Shown here: positions 17,111 to 24,047 of the stretch, piece by piece
Layout of the letters: every line of letters starts with the position of its first letter
Numbering within the stretch: the first letter of the stretch is position 1
Source: Bacteroidia bacterium
Lineage (GTDB): Bacteria; Bacteroidota; Bacteroidia; J057
Direction of reading: 5' to 3'
Assembly (NCBI GenBank): GCA_041391665.1
Contig: JAWKNO010000001.1
Span: 1,178,001-1,242,000, forward strand
DNA: 64,000 nt
Notes under the pieces: generated by a model
Databases searched by the model: none
Told to the model about the DNA's origin: nothing
Seen by the model: the letters and a program-made list of their open reading frames with translations, nothing else
Made by a program: the position numbers and the translations under genes

Positions 17111-17302
17111 ATGAATCAGTGTACAAGCCTTTTCACACTATTACTTGTTTTTCATAGTGCATTTTAGGGCAATGCGCAAACACAATTCCTGGAACCAAAT
17201 TTAAAACCCGACAAATATCAAGTCGGCTTTAAATCACTCCACGAATACGACTATAGCCGCAGCGTTCCTGATTCACAGTCTATTTTTCTGAAAACGCCAT
17301 AA
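17111..17302 (+). pseudogene. Decayed secreted hydrolase, N-terminal remnant
   Basis: One reading frame gives a signal peptide (MNQCTSLFTLLLVFHSAF), an in-frame TAG at 17165, then NAQTQFLEPNLKPDKYQVGF, KSLHEYDYSRSVPDS and a TAA. The second part is like the mature start of secreted alpha/beta hydrolases (PAF-acetylhydrolase/dienelactone hydrolase-like), which run to about 400 residues. The rest is absent. The remaining gap to 17666 holds a short MITE and a right attC arm. Confidence 0.6.
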
Positions 17303-17398
17303 AACCTTGCCCGTCCATCCAGTGAAGCATCCATTTGTGAAAGAGCGAATGTCAGACTTCAACATGCAACAGCTCCTTCTGAGATGACGTCTCGCGTG

Positions 17399-17531
17399 GT
17401 TACAACCCCATTAAGTTAAGCTCCTACTCCCCCGATTCAGGTGGGTAGTGAGCATACCGTCGAAAAATCCTGGTGCTTCCCTTTTCATTGATTCAGGTTA
17501 TGCTTTTTTGCTTAACGTAATGACTGTGGAC
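17399..17531 (+). mobile_element. MITE copy 3, shortened
   Basis: About 133 bp with the same CATTAAGTTAAG left end and the same right end (GATTCAGGTTATGC, then CTTAACGTAATGACTGTGGAC) as copies 1 and 2, but a different and shorter middle. One substitution breaks the right core. Followed directly by an attC-like arm. Confidence 0.7.
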
Positions 17532-17657
17532 ATCAACTAACGTCATGGCGGGCTACTGGCGGATTGACAAGTCCATCCTTTTTACTACTTTTAGGCGGAC
17601 GTTTTGGTGGGCACTTCGTCTGGCCGCCACGTCCGTTTAGTAAGAGCGTTGTAGCAC
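17532..17657 (+). repeat. attC-like site 5
   Basis: After the MITE comes AACTAACGTCATGGCGGGC, and 60 bp later GGCCGCCACGTCC; the two can pair (ACGT..TGGCGG with CCGCCACGT). The site ends in the R'-like GTTGTAGCAC at 17648-17657, ten bases before the Crp/Fnr start. Its left R'' box does not match the box of the preceding cassette. Confidence 0.5.
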
Positions 17658-17666
17658 ATTTTCGTA

Positions 17667-18257
17667 ATGAACAACAAATACCCAAATCTCTTAGCTAACA
17701 TTTCCAGATATGTTACCCTAACAGAGGCTGAACAAGAGCGGCTCATATCAATTATTCATATTGCCAGAATAAAAAAACGGCAGTTCATTGATCAACCTGG
17801 TTTCACCAGTGGTTATAGAAATTATGTGGCTAAAGGGGCTTTCAGATCCTACTTTATTGATAATGACGGAAAAGATCATACTGTACAGATCGCCATGGAG
17901 GATTGGTTTGTAAGCGATTTTTACAGCTACATTACCCAAACCCCTGCAACGCTATTTGTTGAGGCATTAGAAGATTCGCTGATTTATCAAATGAAGTACG
18001 ATGATATTGAAGGGCTATGCAAAGAAATCCATGCATTAAGTGAATATTTCAGAATCACAACCGAACGTGCATTTGCATATTCAAGAAAACGTGCACTTGC
18101 TAATCTGAGCATGAGCGCGGAAGAACGCTACCTTGATATGCTTGAACGTTACCCCGACATCATCTTAAGAGTACCACAAAAAGTGATCGCCTCCTATTTA
18201 GGGATGAGTCCAGAGTTTATGAGCAAGATAAGAGCTCGTTTGTCTGCACAATCTTGA
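17667..18257 (+). CDS. Crp/Fnr-family regulator (cassette copy 1)
   Basis: 196 residues. A cyclic-nucleotide-binding-type beta-roll (about 20-130; KKRQFIDQPGF, YVAKGAFRSYFIDNDGKDHTVQIA) is followed by a helical linker and a short C-terminal DNA-binding region (ERYLDMLERYPDIILRVPQKVIASYLGMSPEFMSKIRARL) of the Bacteroidota Crp/Fnr type. The usual phosphate-binding Arg-Ala pair of CAP is not evident, so cAMP binding is unsure. It heads a three-gene cassette with YceI and SDR genes. A palindrome covering its stop codon is a possible operator. Confidence 0.85.
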   Translation: MNNKYPNLLANISRYVTLTEAEQERLISIIHIARIKKRQFIDQPGFTSGYRNYVAKGAFRSYFIDNDGKDHTVQIAMEDWFVSDFYSYITQTPATLFVEALEDSLIYQMKYDDIEGLCKEIHALSEYFRITTERAFAYSRKRALANLSMSAEERYLDMLERYPDIILRVPQKVIASYLGMSPEFMSKIRARLSAQS

Positions 18258-18268
18258 ACTAGTTCAAG
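18253..18268. promoter_or_regulatory. Perfect 16-bp palindrome, possible operator
   Basis: CTTGAACTAGTTCAAG covers the Crp/Fnr stop codon and lies about 45-60 bp upstream of the likely YceI promoter. Crp/Fnr dimers bind palindromes of about this size. It could alternatively be a weak terminator, since GAGTTTTT follows. Confidence 0.4.
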
Positions 18269-18312
18269 AGTTTTTCATAATCTGCTTCATTCCGAAAGAG
18301 TGTTGCCCTTAT

Positions 18313-18320
18313 CACTTTTG
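18313..18320 (+). promoter_or_regulatory. Possible -7 box of the YceI gene
   Basis: CACTTTTG differs from TAnnTTTG by one base and is followed by TATTGTC. The same context (CATCTTTG then TATTGTA) precedes the NmrA gene of the other Crp/Fnr cassette at about 22446-22453, suggesting two similarly driven promoters. Confidence 0.35.
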
Positions 18321-18356
18321 TATTGTCAATAGTGACAAAACAATAATTAAAAAAAA

Positions 18357-18941
18357 ATGAAATTACATGTTTTTTTTGCCGGACTAATTTTGTCTACAAC
18401 AATAGTTTACGGCCAAACTCAAAAATGGGGCTATGATGCCTCACATGCAAAGGTGGGGTTCTCTATTAGCCATTTTGGAATTTCTGAAACTGAAGGGAAA
18501 TTCACCAAATTTGTGGGGGAAGTATTGTCCGACAAGGAGGATTTTTCAGATGCTAAAATCGCAATTACCATTGATGTAAATAGCATCAATACAGAGGAGC
18601 CTCAGCGCGACAAACATCTTAAATCTCCGGATTTTTTTGATGTGGAAAAGTATCCTTCGATAACTTTTATTAGTAAGGAACTCAAGCCTGTCGGTAAAAA
18701 CAGATACAAACTCATAGGTGATTTTACCATGCATGGCGTTACAAAAGAAATTACGCTTGATGCGGTATATAAGGGAAAGGTTGTAGACCCTTATAACAAT
18801 ACCAAGGCTGGGTTTAGAGTAAGCGGGGAATTGAACAGAACTGACTATGGTTTGGAATGGAATGGCGTTTTAGTGGCAGGGGGTGTTCTGGTGGGAGAGA
18901 TAGTTACCCTGGATATAAATATTGAGCTGATAAGATTATAA
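18357..18941 (+). CDS. YceI-family secreted lipid-binding protein
   Basis: 194 residues with a signal peptide (to about residue 20, YGQ). The YceI lipocalin-like barrel is clear: WGYDASHAKVGFSISHFG, then the conserved INTEEPQRDKHLKSPDFFDVEKYP block and FTMHGVTKEITLD. YceI proteins bind isoprenoid-type lipids in the periplasm and are often induced by stress. It lies 99 bp after the Crp/Fnr gene, with promoter-like sequence between, and 4 bp before the SDR gene, so the latter two form one transcript probably controlled by the regulator. Confidence 0.92.
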   Translation: MKLHVFFAGLILSTTIVYGQTQKWGYDASHAKVGFSISHFGISETEGKFTKFVGEVLSDKEDFSDAKIAITIDVNSINTEEPQRDKHLKSPDFFDVEKYPSITFISKELKPVGKNRYKLIGDFTMHGVTKEITLDAVYKGKVVDPYNNTKAGFRVSGELNRTDYGLEWNGVLVAGGVLVGEIVTLDINIELIRL

Positions 18942-18945
18942 CAAG

Positions 18946-19785
18946 ATGAACCCCAAAAAGAGAATTTGGCTCATTACGGGAATCTCAAGCGGATTGGGCA
19001 AGGCACTTGCTCAATCCGTGATGGAAACCGGGGACTTTGTGATTGGGACTTTCAGAAATCAATCACAGGTAAATGAGTTTAACGAGCTACATGAGAGAAG
19101 TGGTCTGGCCATTAAATTGGATATCACGAATGAAGTTGAAATTGAAGAAGCTGTAAAATCCGTTCTCTCTAAAATTGGAAAAATTGATGTGTTGGTGAAT
19201 AATGCGGGAATTGGATTTGTCGGTGCTGTGGAAGAAACGTCTGTTACAGAGGTTCGTCAGGTTTTTGAAACTAATTTCTTTGGAGCGTTAAAGCTGACAC
19301 AAGCCATTTTGCCTTCAATGCGTAGCGCAAAGCAAGGGCATATCGTGCAAATATCTTCGCATGGAGGGATCAAAGCCTTTGCCGGTTTTGGTATTTACAA
19401 TGCCAGCAAGTTTGCATTAGAAGGATTTAGCGAGGCACTGGCCCAAGAAGTAGCACCTTTAGGGATAAAGGTTTCAATAGTAGAGCCTGGGCCATTCCGG
19501 ACAAACTTTGCGGGTAATAGTTTGGGAGAAGCGACAAACTTTATCGATGACTACGCTGAAACTGCAGGAGCATTTAGAGCAAGGCTGAAAGGAGTTGACG
19601 GAAAACAAGAAGGCGACCCCCTAAAAGCCGCTAAGGCAATTATTGAATTGGTCCATTCCGAAAAGGCAACGCTGCGTTTGCCACTTGGAAAAGTTGCATT
19701 GATGACCATTGGTATGAAATTAGAGAGCGTAAAGTCGGATTTAGAGAAAAACCGAGAAGCCGCTGAACAAGCTGTGTACGACTAA
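18946..19785 (+). CDS. Short-chain dehydrogenase/reductase
   Basis: 279 residues. Classical SDR: the cofactor motif TGISSGLGKA (near 11), NNAGIGFVG near 86, the catalytic Ser region (QISSHGG) and YNASKFALEG with Tyr and Lys. The acidic residue after strand 2 is absent (TFRNQSQ carries Arg), which favours NADP(H). Cytoplasmic oxidoreductase for a carbonyl or alcohol substrate that cannot be named. Last gene of its cassette: the closing GTGCCACAAC box begins six bases after the stop. Confidence 0.92.
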   Translation: MNPKKRIWLITGISSGLGKALAQSVMETGDFVIGTFRNQSQVNEFNELHERSGLAIKLDITNEVEIEEAVKSVLSKIGKIDVLVNNAGIGFVGAVEETSVTEVRQVFETNFFGALKLTQAILPSMRSAKQGHIVQISSHGGIKAFAGFGIYNASKFALEGFSEALAQEVAPLGIKVSIVEPGPFRTNFAGNSLGEATNFIDDYAETAGAFRARLKGVDGKQEGDPLKAAKAIIELVHSEKATLRLPLGKVALMTIGMKLESVKSDLEKNREAAEQAVYD

Positions 19786-19790
19786 AAAAC

Positions 19791-19835
19791 GTGCCACAAC
19801 AATGTGATAAGCAATAGCGGTTTGGGTGCTAACCC
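19791..19835 (+). repeat. attC-like site 6, left arm
   Basis: GTGCCACAAC matches the complement of 17648-17657 at nine of ten positions. It is followed by AATAGCGGTTTGGGTGCTAAC, a 21-bp block repeated at 23892-23912, there too 13-14 bases after an R''-like box. The 678-bp unit then interrupts the site. Confidence 0.6.
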
Positions 19836-19885
19836 GCCGGGATTGAACACCATGTAGTAGCATTCAATCCCGGCATTTGTTTTTT
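19836..19885 (+). terminator. Hairpin at the edge of duplicated unit, copy 2
   Basis: The same stem as at 14211 (GCCGGGATTGAA with TTCAATCCCGGC, 12 bp here) followed by ATTTGTTTTTTT on the plus strand. It could end the YceI-SDR transcript. Confidence 0.6.
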
Positions 19886-19896
19886 TACCCAGGGTG

Positions 19897-20394
19897 TTAG
19901 AGCTCGATTAATGTGGGTGCGCCTTTGCTTTTCAACCAGGTGTTGAACTGCTGCTTCTCGCTTTTGCTGAGCTGACTGGCAGTCTCTTCAAACTGTTGGA
20001 ACAAATTCTTGTTGGTGTTGGCATCCCTGAGGCTTTGCATGATGGCCATTTTGCCTCCAATCGTCTTCAGCCTGACACCGGCCTCGGATTGAAACCCCGC
20101 ACCATTCAGATAGCTGACTGTGGCCCGGATATGGCTAAAATCCACGGATTCGATGCTTTGACTTACAGTACGACCGGCTACATTTTCAAAACAAAAGCAG
20201 GAAAAAACGCCACATGAACAGTTGTTGCCACCCTCGGCCGAACAAAACCATCCATTGCATTTTCCGACAAACAGCATTTCCGGTTCCAACAACACAGAAT
20301 AATTTGCCTCGTTTATACCAGGGGTATTTTTTTCAGGGTTAGCGGGCATCCAAAAACCCAGTAGGGGGAGCAAAAAAAATGATAAATACTTCAT
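19897..20394 (-). CDS. Cys-rich secreted protein, copy 2
   Basis: 165 residues, the same protein as at 14273 apart from Ala for Thr near residue 15 (MPANPEK). Signal peptide from MKYLSFFLLPLLG, the same Cys-rich block and charged tail. That both copies stay intact with so few changes points to recent duplication or to selection on the product. Function unknown; a secreted toxin or adhesin-like small protein are guesses without support. Confidence 0.75.
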   Translation of the reverse strand: MKYLSFFLLPLLGFWMPANPEKNTPGINEANYSVLLEPEMLFVGKCNGWFCSAEGGNNCSCGVFSCFCFENVAGRTVSQSIESVDFSHIRATVSYLNGAGFQSEAGVRLKTIGGKMAIMQSLRDANTNKNLFQQFEETASQLSKSEKQQFNTWLKSKGAPTLIEL

Positions 20395-20517
20395 GGCTAA
20401 AATTTTTAAAATGTGATTGATTTGTTGAAAATGTTTACCCTGCAAAGATTGCCCGGGAATTCAGCCAATGGCATCGGTAGAATTAAGGAAAATGCCTACG
20501 CAGATCTGCGGATATCT

Positions 20518-20556
20518 CCAGGTTATGCTTTTTTTCTTATCTTGATGGCCGTGAAC
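20518..20556 (+). mobile_element. MITE right-end fragment
   Basis: CCAGGTTATGCTTTTTTTC, then a degraded TTATCTTGATGGCCGTGAAC, matches the right end of the full MITEs. The left part is missing; the 678-bp unit now occupies its place. Confidence 0.5.
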
Positions 20557-20582
20557 AATGTAGTTCGCATAATTTAACCTTT

Positions 20583-21644
20583 ATGAATTCCAAAATCTGG
20601 GTACTCTTACTTTTTTCGATGGGCCCGTTGGCTGTATTCTCCCAACCCACAGGTAAGGCGGCTGACATATTTAACCTCATCAACGAGGCAAGAACCAACC
20701 CCGGTAGTTTTTTGACTACATATAAAACAAAAATTAATGAATACGAACCCAAGTTTATTGCAGTGCTTGAAAAATCCGCTCCCATAGACAAAGTAATATG
20801 GGATGAAAATTTAGCACTAAATTGTAAACAAATGGTTGAAGGAACCCTTAATCCTGAATACAAGGGCGTCAATAAAATGTGTGGGTTTGCTTATGGTAGC
20901 GGTAACGGTTATAGCAATGAAAATGCTTTGTATTTTTTATGCGATTCATATACGCATATACTAAACGAAGACGAATTGTATTTTGGGTTTTATATCAGTT
21001 CAAAAGGGCATGCCTTTACATGGGGAGAATCGTGTGAAGCTAAAAGGTATGTATTTGAATTGAAGGATGCCATAGATAGCTCAAAAGTTGATTTCAGAAA
21101 AATCAGCACTGCTGCTAATGAAACCGGAATAAACGCTATGGACAAAGAAATGATTAAGGAAATCAATTTTGTCAGGCAATATCCCCAGGTGTATGCTTCT
21201 ATTGTGGCAGATTATTTATCAGACAGATCAAAATATTGGGGTGGATTATCAAAAGACGATTATGAAGCAGGAAATGAGCTGATTGAAGAATTGAAGGTAA
21301 TGACTCCCGTGCAAATACTTTTCCCCCAAAAATGTGTTTATGAAGCAGCAAAAAAACATGGAGAAGACTGTAAAAAAAGAGGTTTTTTAGACCACACCGG
21401 CTCTGATGGCTCAAGTCCATTTTCCAGGATTTCAAGCTTCTGCAGCGGGCTGTCAGGAAATGAAAATATCGTAGGAGGAACAAAAGATGCAAGAACTTTG
21501 GTAATTGAATTGTTGATTGATAGTGGAATCAGCAGCAGAGGACATCGTTATAATATGCTGGACCCGGACTGGAAATATGTAGGTTGTTATGGATATGATG
21601 GCGGGGATATGTATAATTATATTCAGAACTTTGCCACAGATTAA
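20583..21644 (+). CDS. Secreted protein with two CAP/SCP domains
   Basis: 353 residues. Signal peptide (MNSKIWVLLLFSMGPLAVFS). Two CAP-type domains in tandem: residues about 25-165 (IFNLINEARTNPGSFL, WDENLALNCKQM, HAFTWGESCEAKRYV) and about 180-350 (EMIKEINFVRQYPQVYA, CVYEAAKKHGEDCKKRGFLDHTGSDGSSPFSRI, GHRYNMLDPDWKYVGCYGY). The second keeps the His and Glu positions usual in bacterial CAP proteins (DHTG, NENIVGG, GHRYN); the first seems worn. Role of bacterial CAP proteins is mostly unknown. It starts 11 bp after a GTTCGCATAA box at 20563 and has no closing box. Confidence 0.8.
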   Translation: MNSKIWVLLLFSMGPLAVFSQPTGKAADIFNLINEARTNPGSFLTTYKTKINEYEPKFIAVLEKSAPIDKVIWDENLALNCKQMVEGTLNPEYKGVNKMCGFAYGSGNGYSNENALYFLCDSYTHILNEDELYFGFYISSKGHAFTWGESCEAKRYVFELKDAIDSSKVDFRKISTAANETGINAMDKEMIKEINFVRQYPQVYASIVADYLSDRSKYWGGLSKDDYEAGNELIEELKVMTPVQILFPQKCVYEAAKKHGEDCKKRGFLDHTGSDGSSPFSRISSFCSGLSGNENIVGGTKDARTLVIELLIDSGISSRGHRYNMLDPDWKYVGCYGYDGGDMYNYIQNFATD

Positions 21645-21787
21645 TTGACCATAACTGTCCTCTCCCCCGATACCACACCAGGTCTAAAGAAGAAATTCTG
21701 CTGTAAACTTTTCCTATCTTAATGACCATGCCCTATTTTTAAAACCCTAACAGGCTTCCTAAGCGTAGCAAGTTCAGGCAGTGTAAC

Positions 21788-21797
21788 GTTGTAGCGA
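21788..21797 (+). repeat. R'-like cassette opening box
   Basis: GTTGTAGCGA, nine bases before the second Crp/Fnr start, is almost the same as GTTGTAGCAC before the first. The 140 bp upstream (21645-21787) hold no gene and only a faint MITE-like trace. Confidence 0.5.
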
Positions 21798-21806
21798 ATT
21801 TGACAA

Positions 21807-22388
21807 ATGAAGACAGAGCCTCTGATACACTATTTCAACAATTTTCTTCCGTTAGATGAAGAAGAAAAATCTTTCCTGGAAGAAGTTTTTAAAGAGCGAA
21901 AAGTTAAACGGAGGCAATTCATTCTTCAGGAAGGAGATGTTTGTAAACACAACACCTTCGTTGTAGATGGTTGCTTCAAAATGTATATGGTAGATTCGAA
22001 TGGAAAAGAACATAACCTCCAGTTTGCAATTGAAAATTGGTGGATCGGAGATATCGGCAGCTTCCATTCTGAAGAACCAAGCAGACTTTACATAGAAGCC
22101 ATAGAGAACTCAATTATACTCCAAATCAAAAAGGAAGATCAATGGAAGCTGTTTGTAGATTACCCCAAATTCAATAGAATCTTTAGGGTTCTTGCTGAGA
22201 ATGCCATGGTAAGCTTACAGAATCGGGTACTTCAAAATATTAGCTCAACAGCAGAAGAACGATACTTACAATTTTCTAAAAAGTACCCGCAATTGTTTAA
22301 TCGAATCTCTAACGTTCAAATTGCCTCCTATTTAGGCGTAACCCCAGAGTTTCTGAGCACCATCCGAAAGCATCTCTCCAAATCTTAA
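21807..22388 (+). CDS. Crp/Fnr-family regulator (cassette copy 2)
   Basis: 193 residues, a paralogue of the protein at 17667: same order of beta-roll (VKRRQFILQEGDVCKHNTFV, CFKMYMVDSNGKEHNLQFAIENWW), linker and C-terminal HTH (ERYLQFSKKYPQLFNRISNVQIASYLGVTPEFLSTIRKHL). Shared blocks such as AEERYL and IASYLG(V/M)(S/T)PEF show common origin, though the sequences have clearly diverged. It heads a cassette with an NmrA-type reductase and an NTF2-like lipoprotein, and likely controls them. Direct CTACCT repeats follow its stop. Confidence 0.87.
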   Translation: MKTEPLIHYFNNFLPLDEEEKSFLEEVFKERKVKRRQFILQEGDVCKHNTFVVDGCFKMYMVDSNGKEHNLQFAIENWWIGDIGSFHSEEPSRLYIEAIENSIILQIKKEDQWKLFVDYPKFNRIFRVLAENAMVSLQNRVLQNISSTAEERYLQFSKKYPQLFNRISNVQIASYLGVTPEFLSTIRKHLSKS

Positions 22389-22389
22389 T

Positions 22390-22430
22390 CTACCTTAAGG
22401 TTCTTTCTTAAACTACCTTATAGGCTACCT
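22390..22430 (+). promoter_or_regulatory. CTACCT direct repeats, possible operator
   Basis: CTACCTTA occurs at 22390 and 22413 and CTACCT again at 22425, directly between the Crp/Fnr stop and the NmrA promoter region. The first forms part of the palindrome ACCTTAAGGT. The placement mirrors the palindrome at 18253 in the sister cassette. Confidence 0.35.
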
Positions 22431-22475
22431 CAGCCAGGATATTCCATCTTTGTATTGTACTTAAAATCAATCAAA

Positions 22476-23357
22476 ATGGAAAAGAAAATTATTGCAGTAA
22501 TAGGAGCAACTGGCTCTCAAGGTAACGGAGTCGTAAATGCCCTGGTTAAAGATAGCACTTTCAAGGTAAGAGCGGTCACCCGCAACCCTGATAAATATCA
22601 AGGCAGAGCAGATGAAGTTGTCATGGGTGATTTAACCGACACTGAATCATTAACCCATGCTTTCAAAGATGCCCATGGTGTTTTTGTGGTAACCAATTTT
22701 TGGGAAGGTGCAGATGAGTTGGCACAAGGAAAAAATGCCGTTGAAGCTGCAAAAAAAGCTAATGTCAATCACTTCGTTTGGTCAACATTGCCAAACGTAG
22801 AGAAAATTAGTAATGGAAAATTTGATGTTCCTCATTTTACAGGAAAAGCCGAAGTTGATGAACTGGTAAAAAATGCGGGTTTTGCCAACTATACGTTTGT
22901 TCAGGCGCCTTTTTACTTTCAAAATCTAACAGGACAAATGGGCGCACAACCCCAACAAGACGGTTCCTTCGGTTGGACATTGCCCATTGATCCAGGTAAG
23001 AAAGTAATCCACATGGCAGACATCAGCGATCTGGGGAAAGTAGTAGCCGGAGCGTTATTACATCCGGAGAAGGCAGGCAAGGGAGCCTATTTATCCCTGG
23101 CTGCCGAACAGAACAGCTTCAACGATGTATTAGCAGCTTTCAAAGCCAATGGCAAAGCGTACAGCTTTTACCAGGTTCCCACCGAAGTGTTCTCCAATTT
23201 TTTTCCCGGAGCAGGAGAAATTGCCCAGATGTTAGCCTATTTCGAGAATCATACCTACATGGGCCCCAATTCGGAAGCTCAAATCCAATTGGCCAAAGAA
23301 ATTTCCACTGAGCAATTCACCTCACTAAACGATTGGATTAAACAAAATGAACTTTAG
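22476..23357 (+). CDS. NmrA-family NAD(P)-binding protein
   Basis: 293 residues from MEKKIIAVIGATGSQG; the extra seven residues from an earlier ATG do not improve the fold. An atypical SDR with the NmrA-type GATGSQGNGV cofactor motif at the very start, RAVTRNPDKY after strand 2, and VVTNFWE near 77. The family includes quinone-oxidoreductase-like enzymes and redox-sensing regulators (NmrA, HSCARG). Cytoplasmic. It overlaps no gene, and its stop lies one base before the next start, so it is co-transcribed with the lipoprotein. Confidence 0.9.
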   Translation: MEKKIIAVIGATGSQGNGVVNALVKDSTFKVRAVTRNPDKYQGRADEVVMGDLTDTESLTHAFKDAHGVFVVTNFWEGADELAQGKNAVEAAKKANVNHFVWSTLPNVEKISNGKFDVPHFTGKAEVDELVKNAGFANYTFVQAPFYFQNLTGQMGAQPQQDGSFGWTLPIDPGKKVIHMADISDLGKVVAGALLHPEKAGKGAYLSLAAEQNSFNDVLAAFKANGKAYSFYQVPTEVFSNFFPGAGEIAQMLAYFENHTYMGPNSEAQIQLAKEISTEQFTSLNDWIKQNEL

Positions 23358-23358
23358 A

Positions 23359-23862
23359 ATGAAAAGAAGAATAATAACAGCAGTATTAGCCAGCATGATG
23401 ATGGCTTCCTGCAACCCAAATAGTAATCAAGAACCAACAAATAGTTTAACAGAAAATATTGAAATCATGGAGAAACATGAAAAACAAAAAATAGAAGCGC
23501 TACTAAGTGAATATCAAAAATCACTTAACACTTCTGATGCAAATTTGGCTCAATCACTTTACACAAAGGATGGGATTTTTATGCCGACAGAGGCACCTTC
23601 AGGAATTGGACCTGATGGTATCCTGAAATCTTACGAATATGTCTTTTCCCAAATTCAACTGAACATTGAGTTCTTCATTGAAGAAATCCAGGTGGACGGT
23701 AACATGGCATTTGCCGTAACGACTTCAAAAGGAACTACACTTATCCATGCCACAGGCGATACCATTCCTGAGGCAAACAGGGAACTATTTGTCTTTGAAA
23801 AAGTGAATGGCGAATGGAAAATTGCCCGATATATGTTTAACAAGACGGAGCCGGGAAAATAA
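23359..23862 (+). CDS. SnoaL/DUF4440-like lipoprotein
   Basis: 167 residues from MKRRIITAVLASMMMASC (lipobox, Cys at 18); a start four codons earlier overlaps the NmrA stop. The mature part is an NTF2-like fold: KIEALLSEYQKSLNTSDANLAQSLYTKDGIFMPTEAP, then a final strand LFVFEKVNGEWKIARYMFNKT. Similar proteins are annotated as SgcJ/EcaC-type or ketosteroid-isomerase-like. Last gene of its cassette; the degraded closing box begins seven bases after the stop. It resembles the NTF2 lipoprotein at 13620 only in fold. Confidence 0.85.
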   Translation: MKRRIITAVLASMMMASCNPNSNQEPTNSLTENIEIMEKHEKQKIEALLSEYQKSLNTSDANLAQSLYTKDGIFMPTEAPSGIGPDGILKSYEYVFSQIQLNIEFFIEEIQVDGNMAFAVTTSKGTTLIHATGDTIPEANRELFVFEKVNGEWKIARYMFNKTEPGK

Positions 23863-23868
23863 AAAAAC

Positions 23869-24008
23869 TCGCTGCATCATTGTATGAAGTTAATAGCGGT
23901 TTGGGTGCTAACTCAAGCCGTTTTTTTCATTTTAAAAAAGTAAATGGCAATCTGAAACGCAGCGGTATAAAATCGCTGCTGCTCATACAGGTATGGACGT
24001 TGCAAATG
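23869..24008 (+). repeat. attC-like site 7
   Basis: About 140 bp. R''-like TCGCTGCATC (8/10 against the complement of 21788-21797) and R'-like GTTGCAAATG at 23999. Arms pair as TGTATGA with TCATACA and AGCG with CGCT. The left arm carries AATAGCGGTTTGGGTGCTAAC, shared with site 6. The rest up to 24047 is leader of the SRPBCC gene. Confidence 0.6.
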
Positions 24009-24047
24009 TATTATTATCTTTACTCTAACAATAGAGAACTTAGGAAA

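Larger units (their letters stand above)
19836..20513 (-). repeat. 678-bp duplicated unit, copy 2
   Basis: Same length and almost the same sequence as 14212-14889. It sits inside an attC-like site, between the left arm (19791-19835) and a MITE right end (20518-20556). This placement supports insertion into an already cassette-bearing region. Confidence 0.9.
9557..24008 (+). mobile_element. Integron-like cassette array without integrase (CALIN-like)
   Basis: Plus-strand genes or small operons are each bracketed by a GTT-starting box before the first ATG and its reverse complement after the last stop. Pairs: 9556/11623, 11751/12645, 12713/13337 and 15242/15926 (all 10/10), 17648/19791 (9/10), 21788/23869 (8/10). 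Further GTT boxes without partner lie at 16247, 20563 and 23999. In integrons a cassette opens with TTRRRY (R') and closes with a complementary RYYYAAC (R'') of its attC, exactly this geometry; between adjacent cassettes the two boxes flank an imperfect hairpin. No tyrosine recombinase is present in the window. Genes look more AT-rich than the flanks. Minus-strand genes inside occur only in the inserted 678-bp units. Confidence 0.7.

Noticed and set aside
17168..17185. Possible closing box for the esterase cassette (AATGCGCAAAC)
   Set aside because: It does not match TATTGCGAAC well and lies inside the decayed hydrolase frame.
21704..21735. Trace of a MITE right end (CTATCTTAATGACCATG)
   Set aside because: Similarity is limited to about 15 bases and no left end was found.
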